Positions 55,824-64,000 of a stretch of 64,000 bases of DNA are shown piece by piece. Source of the stretch: Leifsonia poae. GTDB taxonomy: Bacteria; Actinomycetota; Actinomycetes; Actinomycetales; Microbacteriaceae. The stretch's first letter is position 1. Each line of letters starts with the position of its first letter. Below the pieces are notes generated by a model, which saw only the letters and a list, made by a program, of their open reading frames with translations, searched no databases and was not told where the DNA came from. The position numbers and the translations under genes were made by a program. The DNA lies in the NCBI RefSeq assembly GCF_027921845.1, contig NZ_BSEN01000001.1, forward strand, positions 430,014-494,013, read 5' to 3'.

Positions 55824-57656
55824 TCACCCTCCGAAGGTGAATGAATAGGCTTGAACCCCGCGTGGCACGATAACCGTGACCGTACCGGTATGTGCACCGC
55901 TCGTTTTGAGCAGTCGGTACGAGTTCGGTGTCCCCGAGACGTCGAGCGTCTTGGTGACGCCGCCGATCGTGTACGAGACGGTTCCGCTGCCCGCCAGCAC
56001 CATGCGCACTTCGCCGGCCGTGTAGTTCAGCCGTACCTTCGCATCCGCGGTGGTGGGCTGGATGTACTGGGTCGCCAGCGACCACGCGCCGTCGAGGGCG
56101 AACCGGTTGGCGCCCAGAGCCGCGGGGAAGGCGAACGAACCGGTCTGCGACGAGTACTTCTCGCTTCCGCCGAAGTTCACGACCTTGGTGGTGCCGAGGT
56201 AGCTCTCGGGCGTGGTGGCGCCGCTCTTCGGTGTGGTGTCGCGCACCTCGGTGGCGGCCGGCAGCGAGGCTCCCGGCTTCGCATCCTGCAGCAGCTCACG
56301 GATGAGCTTCTCGGTGGAGACGTAGTTGCCCTCACCGAACTGCACGTTGCGCACGACGCCCTTCGCGTCGATCAGGTAGTGGGCCGGCCAGTAACGGTTG
56401 CGGTAGTTGGTCCACGTGCTGAGATTGTTGTCGATCGCGACGGGATAGGTGATGCCGAAGCCCTTCGCGCCCGCCTCGACGTTCGCCGGCACCTTCTCGA
56501 AGGCGTACTCGGGGGCGTGGACGCCGATCACGTCGAGCCCTGCGGCCTTGTATGCCTTGTCCCACGCGACGACGTGCGGGATCGATCGCTGGCAGTTGAT
56601 GCAGGAGTAGGCCCAGAAGTCCACGAGCACGACCTTGCCCTTCAGCTGCGAGAGCGCGATCGGCTTGTTCCCCGGTGTGTTGAACCACTGCTGGATGCCC
56701 GTGATGTCGGGTGCGGTGCCGCAGCTCTGCAGCGCATCCGCGTTGTTGGTGCACTTGGAGAGGTTCTTGTTCTGCGCGTTCACGATGCCGCCGAGGTTGA
56801 GGGCCTGCGAGACCTGATCGGAGTTGGAGAACTGGTCCTGCAGCGCGCTCGTGTAGTCGGGGACGAGCCGCTGCAGCGCCTGGGGGAGGTTGAAGAGCAG
56901 ACCGACGGAGAGCGCCAGCATGAGCACGCCTCCGGTGATCCGGATGCCCTTCTGGTGCTTGCGGAACGACCTGACTCGCTCGGCGACCCGGCGCCCGGCG
57001 AGCGCGAAGATCAGCAGCGGGATGGCGGCGCCGAGCGCGAAGGTGACGGTGAGCACGACGGTCTCGATGCCGATCCTGCCGGTGGAGCCGGCGACCGTGA
57101 TGGCGGCGAGCACCGGACCGGCGCAGGGCACGTAGACGGCGCCGAGTGCGATGCCGAGCACGAAGCCGCCGCGCTCGGTTCCGACGTTGCGCTGCGGGAT
57201 CCAGGAGAAGGGCTTCTCGAGGTACTCCTCGAACTTCGGCACGATGAGCCCGACCCCGATCAGCACGAGCACGACGATGCCGGCGTAGCGCAGCACGTCC
57301 TGCGGGAGGTGCAACAGGGCGAGCAGCAGCGAGCCGATGAGGGTGAAGACGCTGAAGCTGACGACCAGCCCCAGGATGACGAGGTAGGGACGCCAGCGGG
57401 AGACGGTGGGCTCGGCCGGTGCGGGCGGCGCCTCGGTGCGGGTGGCGGTGGCGACCGCTCCCCCGCCCGACAGACCGGATGCACGCTCGGCGTCATCGGA
57501 CGACCCAGCGCCCGCCGCCCGTTTCTCGGCGCGAGAGGTGCGCGCGCCCTGCACGCCGCCCGAGAAGAAGATCACCGGGAGGACCGGCAGGATGCACGGC
57601 GAGATGCCGGTGATGAGCCCACCGAGAAATCCGATGAGAGCGAGAGTGAGGTACAC
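55824..57656 (-). CDS. dipZ: DipZ: CcdA membrane domain fused to periplasmic thioredoxin
   Basis: A 610-residue redox protein from GTG 57656 (GGAAGG upstream). The N-terminal CcdA-type membrane domain has about six helices and the electron-passing Cys in [10 protein letters not shown] and [10 protein letters not shown] periplasmic thioredoxin domain follows with an intact CINC motif ([19 protein letters not shown]), then the DipZ C-terminal beta domain. It carries reducing power from the cytoplasm across the membrane. It is divergent from a fasciclin lipoprotein, as in the mycobacterial mpt83-dipZ-mpt70 locus. A Gly/Ala/Thr-rich cytoplasmic loop lies between helices 1 and 2. Confidence 0.93.
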   Translation of the reverse strand: MYLTLALIGFLGGLITGISPCILPVLPVIFFSGGVQGARTSRAEKRAAGAGSSDDAERASGLSGGGAVATATRTEAPPAPAEPTVSRWRPYLVILGLVVSFSVFTLIGSLLLALLHLPQDVLRYAGIVVLVLIGVGLIVPKFEEYLEKPFSWIPQRNVGTERGGFVLGIALGAVYVPCAGPVLAAITVAGSTGRIGIETVVLTVTFALGAAIPLLIFALAGRRVAERVRSFRKHQKGIRITGGVLMLALSVGLLFNLPQALQRLVPDYTSALQDQFSNSDQVSQALNLGGIVNAQNKNLSKCTNNADALQSCGTAPDITGIQQWFNTPGNKPIALSQLKGKVVLVDFWAYSCINCQRSIPHVVAWDKAYKAAGLDVIGVHAPEYAFEKVPANVEAGAKGFGITYPVAIDNNLSTWTNYRNRYWPAHYLIDAKGVVRNVQFGEGNYVSTEKLIRELLQDAKPGASLPAATEVRDTTPKSGATTPESYLGTTKVVNFGGSEKYSSQTGSFAFPAALGANRFALDGAWSLATQYIQPTTADAKVRLNYTAGEVRMVLAGSGTVSYTIGGVTKTLDVSGTPNSYRLLKTSGAHTGTVTVIVPRGVQAYSFTFGG

Positions 57657-57809
57657 GTGATGACCTTCCGTCGGGGTGCCTGGGGTTCGGAACGGGAGGT
57701 GCGCGCGGATTGATTCGCACGATTCCCAATCCGATCGCCGGGCAGTGCCGAATGCCCTGATGTAAGCCGCCTCCCAGCCGCGGCTGATCCCATACGAAGG
57801 AGTAGTTCC

Positions 57810-58475
57810 ATGCGAGTTCAGAAACGTCACATCATCGCCGTTCTGGGACTCGCCGCAGCGGCCACCCTCGGTCTCTCGGCGTGTTCCTCAGGGTCGAGCG
57901 GATCCGGTTCCTCCAGCAGCGGCGACTCGTCGATGACGACTCCGAGCGCCAGCGCGTCGACCATGGATCCGGCGGCCGACCTGGTCGGCAGCGGATGCGC
58001 GGCCTACGCGAAGGCCGTTCCGAGTGGCGCCGGCTCGGTCTCGGGCATGGCCCAGGACCCGGTGGCCGTCGCAGCGAGCAACAACCCGCTGCTGACCACG
58101 CTGGTCGCCTCGGTGTCCGGCAAGCTCAACCCGAAGGTCAACCTGGTCGACACGCTCAACGGCAGCGAGTTCACCGTCTTCGCCCCGGTCGACGACGCCT
58201 TCAAGAAGATCCCGGCGGCCACGATCGACTCGCTCAAGACCGATGCCGGCGCTGCGACGCTGACCAAGATCCTGACCTACCACGTGGTCCCCGGCCAGAT
58301 CGCCCCTGACAAGATCGCCGGCACCCACAAGACCGTCGAGGGCGGCGAGGTCACCGTCAGCGGCACCGGAGACAACATGATGGTGAACAACGCCAAGGTG
58401 ATCTGCGGCGGCGTCCACACGGCCAACGCCACGGTGTACCTCATCGACACCGTGCTGATGCCGCCGGCGATGTAG
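57810..58475 (+). CDS. Fasciclin-domain lipoprotein (MPT83/MPT70-like)
   Basis: A 221-residue lipoprotein. The signal ends at lipobox LSAC (Cys25), then a Ser/Gly-rich linker, then one FAS1 domain ([49 protein letters not shown]). It resembles MPT70/MPT83 of mycobacteria. GAAGGAG lies 7 bases before the ATG. It is divergent from dipZ by 153 bp; the pair fits the SigK regulon. A surface or adhesion role is likely. Confidence 0.93.
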   Translation: MRVQKRHIIAVLGLAAAATLGLSACSSGSSGSGSSSSGDSSMTTPSASASTMDPAADLVGSGCAAYAKAVPSGAGSVSGMAQDPVAVAASNNPLLTTLVASVSGKLNPKVNLVDTLNGSEFTVFAPVDDAFKKIPAATIDSLKTDAGAATLTKILTYHVVPGQIAPDKIAGTHKTVEGGEVTVSGTGDNMMVNNAKVICGGVHTANATVYLIDTVLMPPAM

Positions 58476-58500
58476 ACCCCTCCGTCGCACGCGGTATCGC

Positions 58501-58535
58501 CGAGCGGCCCGTCCCCATCCCGGGCGGGCCGCTCG
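58501..58535 (+). terminator. Hairpin after the fasciclin gene
   Basis: An 11-bp perfect inverted repeat (CGAGCGGCCCG ... CGGGCCGCTCG) with a 13-nt loop, 25 bp after the stop. No clear U-tract. Confidence 0.75.
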
Positions 58536-58560
58536 TGCGCGCGCCTGCCATGATGGACGG

Positions 58561-59655
58561 ATGAGAGCCATCGCCGCCTGGGCCGTCCGCTTCTGGCCGA
58601 TCGTGGTCCCGATCGTCGGGGTCGTGCTGCTCGTGGCGGTCTGGAACGTGAAGCTGGGTCCGTTCCTGATCGGCCTGGTCGCTGTCGTCCTCGCCGGAAC
58701 CGTGCTGGCCGCGGTGCAGCATGCGGAGGTGGTGGCCCACAAGGTCGGCGAGCCGTTCGGCTCCCTCGTGCTCGCGGTCGCGGTCACGGTGATCGAGGTC
58801 GCGCTGATCGTCACGCTGATGACGAGCGGCAAGGACTCCGCCACGCTCGCCCGCGACACGGTGTTCTCGGCCGTGATGATCACGATGAACGGGATCGTGG
58901 GCCTCTCGCTCCTGCTCGGGGCCTCCCGGCGCGCGACGACGCACTTCAATGCGGAGGGCACGGGCGCCGCGTTGGCGACGGTCACGGCCCTCGCCACGCT
59001 CACCCTGGTGCTGCCGACCTTCACCGAGACCCCCGGACCGCAGTTCTCGCCCAGCCAGCTCGTGTTCGCGGCCATCGCATCCGTGGTTCTCTACGCGATG
59101 TTCGTGTTCACGCAGACCGTCGCGCACCGCGACTTCTTCCTCCCGGTGACCTCGAAGGGCAAGCCCATCGACGACGACAGCCACGCCGAGGCGCCGTCGT
59201 CCCGTACGGCGATGATCAGCCTCGGACTGCTCGTGGTCGCCCTCGTCGCCGTGGTCGGGCTGGCGAAGCTCGAGTCGCCGTCGATCGAGGCGGGTGTGGC
59301 GGCCATCGGCTTCCCGCAGTCCTTCGTCGGCGTCGTGATCGCCCTGCTCGTGCTGCTGCCGGAGGGCATTGCTGCGGCGAAGGCCGCGGCACGCAACCGG
59401 ATGCAGACCAGCATGAACCTGGCGCTCGGCTCCGCGATGGCGAGCATCGGCCTGACCATCCCGTCGATCGCCATCGCGTCGATCTGGCTGACCGGGCCGC
59501 TGCACCTCGGCCTGGGCGCGAGCCAGATCGTGCTGCTGGTGCTCACCGTGATCGTCAGCGTGCTCACCATCGTCCCCGGCCGGGCGACGCGTCAGCAGGG
59601 CGGGGTGCACCTCGTGCTGTTCGCGGCGTTCATCTTCCTGTCGATCGTGCCGTAG
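58561..59655 (+). CDS. ChaA-type calcium/cation:proton antiporter
   Basis: A 364-residue membrane protein with about 10-11 helices. The two CaCA-family alpha repeats are visible: KVGEPFGSLVLAVAVTVIEV and LLPEGIAAAKAAARNRMQTS with SMNLALGSAMASIGLTIP. It exports calcium, sodium or potassium in exchange for protons. No ribosome binding site; it may be leaderless from a CATGAT-like -10 around 58549. The stop TAG is the first unit of the following tandem repeat. Confidence 0.9.
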   Translation: MRAIAAWAVRFWPIVVPIVGVVLLVAVWNVKLGPFLIGLVAVVLAGTVLAAVQHAEVVAHKVGEPFGSLVLAVAVTVIEVALIVTLMTSGKDSATLARDTVFSAVMITMNGIVGLSLLLGASRRATTHFNAEGTGAALATVTALATLTLVLPTFTETPGPQFSPSQLVFAAIASVVLYAMFVFTQTVAHRDFFLPVTSKGKPIDDDSHAEAPSSRTAMISLGLLVVALVAVVGLAKLESPSIEAGVAAIGFPQSFVGVVIALLVLLPEGIAAAKAAARNRMQTSMNLALGSAMASIGLTIPSIAIASIWLTGPLHLGLGASQIVLLVLTVIVSVLTIVPGRATRQQGGVHLVLFAAFIFLSIVP

Positions 59656-59722
59656 CGATCGTGCCGTAGCGATCGTGCCGTAGCGATCGTGCCGTAGCGA
59701 TCGTGCCGTAGCGATCGTGCCG
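59642..59722 (+). repeat. 14-bp tandem repeat covering the end of the antiporter gene
   Basis: Five exact copies of CGATCGTGCCGTAG and a partial sixth. The first copy contains the last codons and the TAG stop of the ChaA-like gene; each copy repeats the stop. Between 59656 and the convergent MFS gene nothing else is seen. Confidence 0.93.
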
Positions 59723-59747
59723 CCGGCCGGCCAGCGCCGGCGCGACG

Positions 59748-61100
59748 CTACTCCTCGGCAGGGACCGCGCGCCGGAACACCAGCCACCCAGCGGTCGCCC
59801 CCGCGGCGAGCGCGGCGATCCCCCAGGCCAGGGCGGCACTGGTCGATATGGACACGACCACGAGCACGGCCACGCCGATCGCCGTGCCGAGCTGGGCTCC
59901 GGTGTTCAGGATGCCCGTCGCGACCCCCGCCAGCCGTGCCGGCACGGTCGTGCCGATCGTGGTGCCCGCCACCGACGCGACGCCGAGTCCGGCGCCCAGC
60001 ACGACGGTGCCCGCGATCGCGCCGGCGACGGTTCCGGCGGACACCACGAGCACGAGGTCGCCCGCCCCGATCGCTGCCAGCCCCAGCGCACCCATCCGGT
60101 TCGGCTGAAGTCGCCGCGCGAGTGGCCTCGAGAGGGCCGCACCGACGGCGACGGCCACGCTCAGCCACACCAGCGAGAGCCCGGCCTGTAGTGGCGACAG
60201 CCCGAGAGCGTCCTGCAGCTCGAGCGTCACCAGCACCGAGGCCGAACTGGTGGCCGCCGTGTTGACGAACGAGACGAGCGTGCCGGCACGCAGGTTCGGC
60301 GAGCGCACTGCATCCGCCGGGATGAGCGGCGCACGCGCACGGCGCTGCCAGAGCACGAAGGCGGTGCCGATGACGACGGCGAGTCCGATCGCGGTCAGGC
60401 CGACGACCCGCGTGCCCTCCGCTTCGAGCAGGGTGGTGCCCACCACTAGCGACATCACCGCGAGGATGAGCAGCACCGCGCCCAGCACGTCGAACCGCTG
60501 CATCGCGGATCCCGTCGACAGCACGGGGATGAGCAGCAGGACGCCCGCGAACAGCAGCACGCCGATCGGCGCGTTGATCCAGAAGACGGCGCGCCAGTCC
60601 AGGAGCTGCGTCAGCAGCCCGCCGACCACGAAGCCGGCCGCGCCGGCCGCGGCGCCGGCCGCACTCCAAAGCGCGAGCGCCCCGGTTCGCCGCGGCCCCT
60701 CCGGCGCGGCGGCGAGGAGCAGCCGGAGCGCGCTCGGAACCGACAGGGCGGCGGCGGCGCCGAGCAGCGCCCTGGTCGCCACGACCGCGATCACCGACGA
60801 CGAGAGCGCGCCGGCCGCGGAGACGACGGCGAACATGCCGATGCCGGTGAGCAGGATGCGCCGGTGCCCGAACCGGTCGCCGAGCAGCGAGGCGAGTACC
60901 AGCAGACCGCCGAAGAACATGGCGTACGACGCGATGATGAGCGAGGCGGACGCTTCGGTGCCGCCGACGCCCTTCCGGATCTCGGGAACCGCTGTCGTCG
61001 CGCTCGTCACCCCGAGCACGTCGACGAACTGTACGGCGCAGAGGAGCACGACGGCTCCGCGCCGTGCCGCGGAGGCGTTTTCGGCGGACACGCCCGGCAC
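59748..61100 (-). CDS. MFS drug exporter, DHA2 (14-helix) family
   Basis: A 450-residue drug:proton antiporter with about 14 membrane segments. The first helix carries FVDVLGVTSATTAVPEI, and motif A lies in LLGDRFGHRRILL; VPSALRLLLAAAPEG and the DHA2 mid-region GALALWSAAGAAAGAAG follow. It probably exports drugs or dyes. GTG start 61100. It is divergent from the DUF1801 gene with 36 bp between starts. Confidence 0.9.
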   Translation of the reverse strand: MPGVSAENASAARRGAVVLLCAVQFVDVLGVTSATTAVPEIRKGVGGTEASASLIIASYAMFFGGLLVLASLLGDRFGHRRILLTGIGMFAVVSAAGALSSSVIAVVATRALLGAAAALSVPSALRLLLAAAPEGPRRTGALALWSAAGAAAGAAGFVVGGLLTQLLDWRAVFWINAPIGVLLFAGVLLLIPVLSTGSAMQRFDVLGAVLLILAVMSLVVGTTLLEAEGTRVVGLTAIGLAVVIGTAFVLWQRRARAPLIPADAVRSPNLRAGTLVSFVNTAATSSASVLVTLELQDALGLSPLQAGLSLVWLSVAVAVGAALSRPLARRLQPNRMGALGLAAIGAGDLVLVVSAGTVAGAIAGTVVLGAGLGVASVAGTTIGTTVPARLAGVATGILNTGAQLGTAIGVAVLVVVSISTSAALAWGIAALAAGATAGWLVFRRAVPAEE

Positions 61101-61136
61101 GCTACTCCCGACCTCCGACGGGGCTACCCTGTCGGG

Positions 61137-61544
61137 ATGGGCGCCGCAGAGACCGCTTACACCAAGGATCCGCGCGTCGACGCGTACATCGACGCGCGAC
61201 CGGATTGGCAGCGCGAGCTGCTCCAGCGGCTACGGGACATCATCCACGAAGCCGATCCGGGCATCGAGGAGACGATCAAGCGCACGGTGCAGCCCTACTT
61301 CGTGCTGGACGGCAACGTCTGCGCTTTTCTCGCGGCCAAGGACCACGTGAACCTCTTCGTCTACGACGGCGCGATCGTGCCCGACCCCGCCGGGCTCATC
61401 ACGGCCGGCCACGACAACCAGACGGCTCGAACGATCGGCTTTCGCGAGGGCGACCGGATCGACCGGGATGCCCTGCTGGAGTTCCTGCGCCGGATCGTGG
61501 CGAACAATCGCGCCGGGGGCTGGCGCTCACTGAAGCAGGAGTAG
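61137..61544 (+). CDS. DUF1801-family protein
   Basis: A 135-residue soluble protein of the DUF1801/YdhG alpha-beta fold (RVDAYIDARPDWQRELLQRL, FLAAKDHVNLFVYDGAIV, GKDN-like GHDNQTARTIGFREGD). Probably leaderless: TACCCT (61125-61130) lies 6 nt before the ATG and no ribosome binding site is seen. Function not known in detail. Confidence 0.85.
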   Translation: MGAAETAYTKDPRVDAYIDARPDWQRELLQRLRDIIHEADPGIEETIKRTVQPYFVLDGNVCAFLAAKDHVNLFVYDGAIVPDPAGLITAGHDNQTARTIGFREGDRIDRDALLEFLRRIVANNRAGGWRSLKQE

Positions 61545-61570
61545 CAAGCTGGGTCGCGGAGGTGGTCACG

Positions 61571-61759
61571 ATGACTGAACGCGAGTCGATCGAGTATCCC
61601 GACGAGGCCGGGTATCCCGACGGGAGCGGTTTCCTCGACGAGGGGAGCGCATCGGGCGACGCACAGGCGCCGGCCCTCGACGATGTGGAGCGTTTCGCGA
61701 TGTCCGACGAAGAGGACGACGAGGACGACCACGACATCGACCCGGGCGAGGCGTTCTGA
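61571..61759 (+). CDS. 62-residue acidic protein
   Basis: A small, very acidic protein (TERESIEYPDEAGYPDG ... a C-terminal Asp/Glu run) with GGAGG 8 bases before the ATG. It follows the DUF1801 gene by 26 bp and is probably co-transcribed. No domain; probably disordered. Confidence 0.6.
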   Translation: MTERESIEYPDEAGYPDGSGFLDEGSASGDAQAPALDDVERFAMSDEEDDEDDHDIDPGEAF

Positions 61760-61794
61760 CGGTGGACTAGCTCGGGTGGGCTAGCCCCTGTCAG

Positions 61795-62394
61795 CTAACT
61801 CCGGCCGGCTGCGCCGGAGTCCACGGCGGCATCGAAGAGCTGTTCGGCGGCCATCCTGGCCGCGAGCGGCGTGCCTCCGCGGAGCGCTGCGCTGGCCGAC
61901 GCCCCGTCGAAGAGCAGGGTGAGCTGCACGGCCAGCAGGTGCGGCGATGCCGCCCCGGCCTCCACGGCCTGCCGCTCGAAGAACTCGGTGAGTTCGCGCT
62001 TGAAGTGCTGCGCGACGAGCGCTGCGGGATGCTCGCGGTCGCGCAATTCGGTGGCGACGTTCACGAAGGGGCAGCCGAAGAAGTCGGACGCCTCGGCCGC
62101 CTCGTGCAGAGCGTCGTAGACGTGCAGCACGCGCTCGCGGGGCGTTCGCTCGTCGGTGGTGTCGAAGTAGGAGGCGACCACGCGCGGACCGTAGACGCGC
62201 AGCATCTCGGCGACGATCGCATCCTTGCTCTCGAAGTGCTGGTAGATCGAGCGCTTGGAGACCCCGGCGTCGTCGGCGAGGCGGTCGACGCCGACGACAT
62301 GGATGCCGTCGCGCAGGAACAGCCGCGCCGCCGCCTCGAGCACGCGCTCACGCGGCTTGGGCTTGGGGTTGGGGGTTTCGGCGACGACGGTCAT
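61795..62394 (-). CDS. TetR-family repressor
   Basis: A 199-residue TetR regulator. The helix-turn-helix covers about residues 15-62 (RVLEAAARLFLRDGIHVVGV, VSKRSIYQHFESKD). The C-terminal ligand domain (FFGCPFVNVATELRD, TEFFERQAVEAGA) resembles regulators of enzymes for aromatic or lipid stress. It is divergent from an SDR gene; two palindromic operators lie between them, so it very likely represses both. Confidence 0.91.
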   Translation of the reverse strand: MTVVAETPNPKPKPRERVLEAAARLFLRDGIHVVGVDRLADDAGVSKRSIYQHFESKDAIVAEMLRVYGPRVVASYFDTTDERTPRERVLHVYDALHEAAEASDFFGCPFVNVATELRDREHPAALVAQHFKRELTEFFERQAVEAGAASPHLLAVQLTLLFDGASASAALRGGTPLAARMAAEQLFDAAVDSGAAGRS

Positions 62395-62425
62395 GGGTCG
62401 ATTCTAGAATCGGGATTGCGAAAAG

Positions 62426-62474
62426 TAAACCGATCTGTGTATTGTCGGCTTCATCGAGTAAACCGATCGGTTTA
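62426..62474. promoter_or_regulatory. Paired TetR operators
   Basis: A perfect 16-bp palindrome TAAACCGATCGGTTTA (62459-62474) and an imperfect copy TAAACCGATCTGTGTA (62426-62441), 33 bp centre to centre, between the divergent TetR and SDR genes. Confidence 0.85.
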
Positions 62475-62512
62475 TTTTCGACACCGTTCACCGCATCCTC
62501 TGGAGGATTGTC

Positions 62513-63220
62513 ATGACAGATCTCAATGGACAGGTCGCCCTGGTCACCGGCGCGAATCGCGGGCTGGGGGCGGAGTTCGTGTCCCAGTTGCTGGAGCGCG
62601 GCGCCTCGAAGGTCTACGCGGCCGTCCGCAGGCCGGAGAGCATCGTCTCGGACGATCCGCGCGTGGTCCCCCTCGCGCTGGACGTCACGGATGCCGACAG
62701 CATCGAGGCGGCAGCCGCGGCGGCCGGTGATGTCACAGTGCTCGTCAACAACGCCGGCATCGGCGTGAATCAGTCGCTCGTCTCGGGCGACCTCGCCGAG
62801 ATCCACCGCGAGTTCGACACGAACTTCTGGGGACCGGTCTTGGTGACCCGCGCCTTCGCACCGGTGCTCGAACGCAACGGCGGCGGGGCGATCGTGAATA
62901 TGCTCTCCGCGCTCAGCTGGCTGGCGCTCGGCTCGTACAGCGCCACGAAGGCGGCACTGTGGTCGGCGACCAACTCGGCGCGCGTCGAACTGGCGCCGAA
63001 GGGCATCCAGGTGGTCGGGGTGCACGTCGGCTGGGTCGACACCGAGATGGCCGCCAACGCCACGGGGGTGAAGGTGCCGCCGGCGCAGGTCGTCACCGAG
63101 ACCTTCGACGTCGTCGAGGCCGGCGACGTCGAGGCCATCGTGGGCGAGACCGCGCAGGCCGTGAAGGCGGTGCTGAACCAGGACGTGCGGGTGCTCTACC
63201 CGCAGCTCGCACGCAGCTGA
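62513..63220 (+). CDS. Short-chain dehydrogenase/reductase, TetR-controlled
   Basis: A 235-residue SDR. TGANRGLG is at 12-19, NNAG is present, and the catalytic Ser in MLSALSW pairs with YSATKAAL. CGGAGGATT-like GGAGGATT lies 8 bases before the ATG. It is the target of the adjacent TetR repressor. Substrate unknown, perhaps a quinone or aldehyde. Confidence 0.9.
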   Translation: MTDLNGQVALVTGANRGLGAEFVSQLLERGASKVYAAVRRPESIVSDDPRVVPLALDVTDADSIEAAAAAAGDVTVLVNNAGIGVNQSLVSGDLAEIHREFDTNFWGPVLVTRAFAPVLERNGGGAIVNMLSALSWLALGSYSATKAALWSATNSARVELAPKGIQVVGVHVGWVDTEMAANATGVKVPPAQVVTETFDVVEAGDVEAIVGETAQAVKAVLNQDVRVLYPQLARS

Positions 63221-63261
63221 ACGCGCGGCCGCGCGGGCAGCGAGGATCGGCTCGAGCGGTT

Positions 63262-64000
63262 TCAGTGGGGAACGACCTGCAGGGTCAGCCGCACGACCCT
63301 GCTGTGCGATTCGCCGTTGAACGTGGTGAAGTCGCCGCCGAGGAGAAGCGCGCCGTCCGCGTCCAGCGCGGCCGAATTGACGGAGCCGTCCGCGCCCGCG
63401 CCGGTGGTGAGGGAGGTGTCGGCACGGCCGTCCCGGTTCAGGAGCGCGAACCGGCCGGTCCCGTCGGCGCGGACGCCACCGAAGAAGATGTTGCCGTCGG
63501 CGTCCAGGGCGACGGTTCGCGTTGAATTGTCACCGCTGCCGATGAAGCGGGTGTGGACGGCGCCCGACGGGTGCAGGAGGACCAGCGATGCCGACTCTGT
63601 GCCGTCGAAAGTGGTGAAATCACCGCCGAGGACGACCATTCCGTCGGGGTCGATCGCGATGGTTCGCACGGTGCTGTCGGATCCGGTGCCGGTGTCGAAA
63701 GTGGTGTCGGTACGGCCATCCGGCTGCAACCTCACCGTGTTGCCGACTGCTGTTCGGTTGAAGGTGGTGAAGGTACCGGCGAGAAGGATCGTGCCGTCCA
63801 CGCCGACAGCGACGTCCAGGATGACGCCGCCGGGAGCGCCGGTACCCGTGTTGGCGGTGAAGTCGTTGTCGATGCTGCCGTCCTGATCCAACCGCACCAC
63901 CTTGTTCGCCGCCGAGGTGCCTTTGAACGCGGCGAAGGCACCGACGATGACGATTCTGCCGTCCGCGTCGACCGCGGCCCCATGCACGGTGCTGCTGGCG
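63262..64000 (-). CDS. Delta-60 repeat beta-propeller protein (partial, 5' end beyond window)
   Basis: The gene runs off the right edge of the window; about 246 C-terminal residues are visible. It consists of repeats of the delta-60/DUF5122 type, each with D.DG...VGG.F..FNG.. and V.RL..DG.. motifs (for example AALDADGALLLGGDFTTFNG, AIDPDGMVVLGGDFTTFDG). Such proteins form beta-propellers and are usually secreted or surface-exposed. The GTG at 63987 is internal, not the start. Confidence 0.9.
   Translation of the reverse strand, partial: ASSTVHGAAVDADGRIVIVGAFAAFKGTSAANKVVRLDQDGSIDNDFTANTGTGAPGGVILDVAVGVDGTILLAGTFTTFNRTAVGNTVRLQPDGRTDTTFDTGTGSDSTVRTIAIDPDGMVVLGGDFTTFDGTESASLVLLHPSGAVHTRFIGSGDNSTRTVALDADGNIFFGGVRADGTGRFALLNRDGRADTSLTTGAGADGSVNSAALDADGALLLGGDFTTFNGESHSRVVRLTLQVVPH

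Overview
The window is very GC-rich, with short intergenic gaps, many GTG starts and 4-nt stop/start overlaps. Its gene orders are typical of high-GC Gram-positive bacteria: carD-ispDF-cysS-rlmB, senX3-regX3 divergent from phoU, glnR-mshD, ppk-mutT1, sigK-rskA, and dipZ beside a fasciclin lipoprotein. The gene set, including a DUF7882-like protein, a DUF222-HNH protein and actinobacterial mycothiol synthase MshD, fits a member of the Actinobacteria, most likely Microbacteriaceae (Leifsonia-like). That placement is inference from gene content. I see no prophage, insertion sequence, CRISPR array or rRNA.

Layout. 0-10 kb is accessory metabolism and regulation: an epoxide hydrolase overlapping a thioredoxin-like protein with a degraded CxxC, a LuxR and two AraC regulators, an alpha/beta hydrolase, an MFS exporter and an amidase. 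10-21 kb is core: tRNA-Thr, a DsbA-like protein, an orphan MsmK-type ATPase, a DUF4032 kinase-like protein, rlmB, cysS, ispDF, carD, an LpqE-like lipoprotein, regX3, senX3 and phoU. 21.8-24.4 kb is an ECF41 sigma factor divergent from an FAD oxidoreductase; each gene carries a textbook-like ECF41 promoter. 24.4-31 kb holds hairpin repeats, a LigT-like protein with a repeat insertion, gpmA, a methyltransferase, a YgfZ/nitrobindin pair, glnR and mshD. 31.5-43.7 kb holds a DUF222-HNH protein, ppk, mutT1, a large SNF2 helicase and pstSCAB. 43.8-50.6 kb holds rskA-sigK, glutamate decarboxylase, tRNA-Lys and small conserved genes. 50.6-54.2 kb is a tightly overlapped operon: dps, acyl-CoA-dehydrogenase-like, PIG-L deacetylase/methyltransferase fusion, glycosyltransferase. 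54.3-64 kb holds a LysE exporter, dipZ with two small genes, a fasciclin lipoprotein, a ChaA antiporter, a drug exporter, a TetR-SDR divergent pair with palindromic operators, and a delta-60 repeat protein cut by the window end.

How the parts connect. Phosphate control is spread over about 24 kb (senX3-regX3/phoU, ppk-mutT1, pstSCAB). All three promoter regions carry the octamer GTTAACCT inside 11-nt phased repeats resembling the actinobacterial PHO box. Envelope redox and sigma-K functions (sigK-rskA, dipZ, fasciclin) lie within 13 kb and match the known mycobacterial SigK regulon. The best candidate for an undescribed pathway is the operon at 50591-54187, which looks like a small glycoconjugate pathway with an acyl-CoA-dehydrogenase-like oxidoreductase, headed by a Dps protein.
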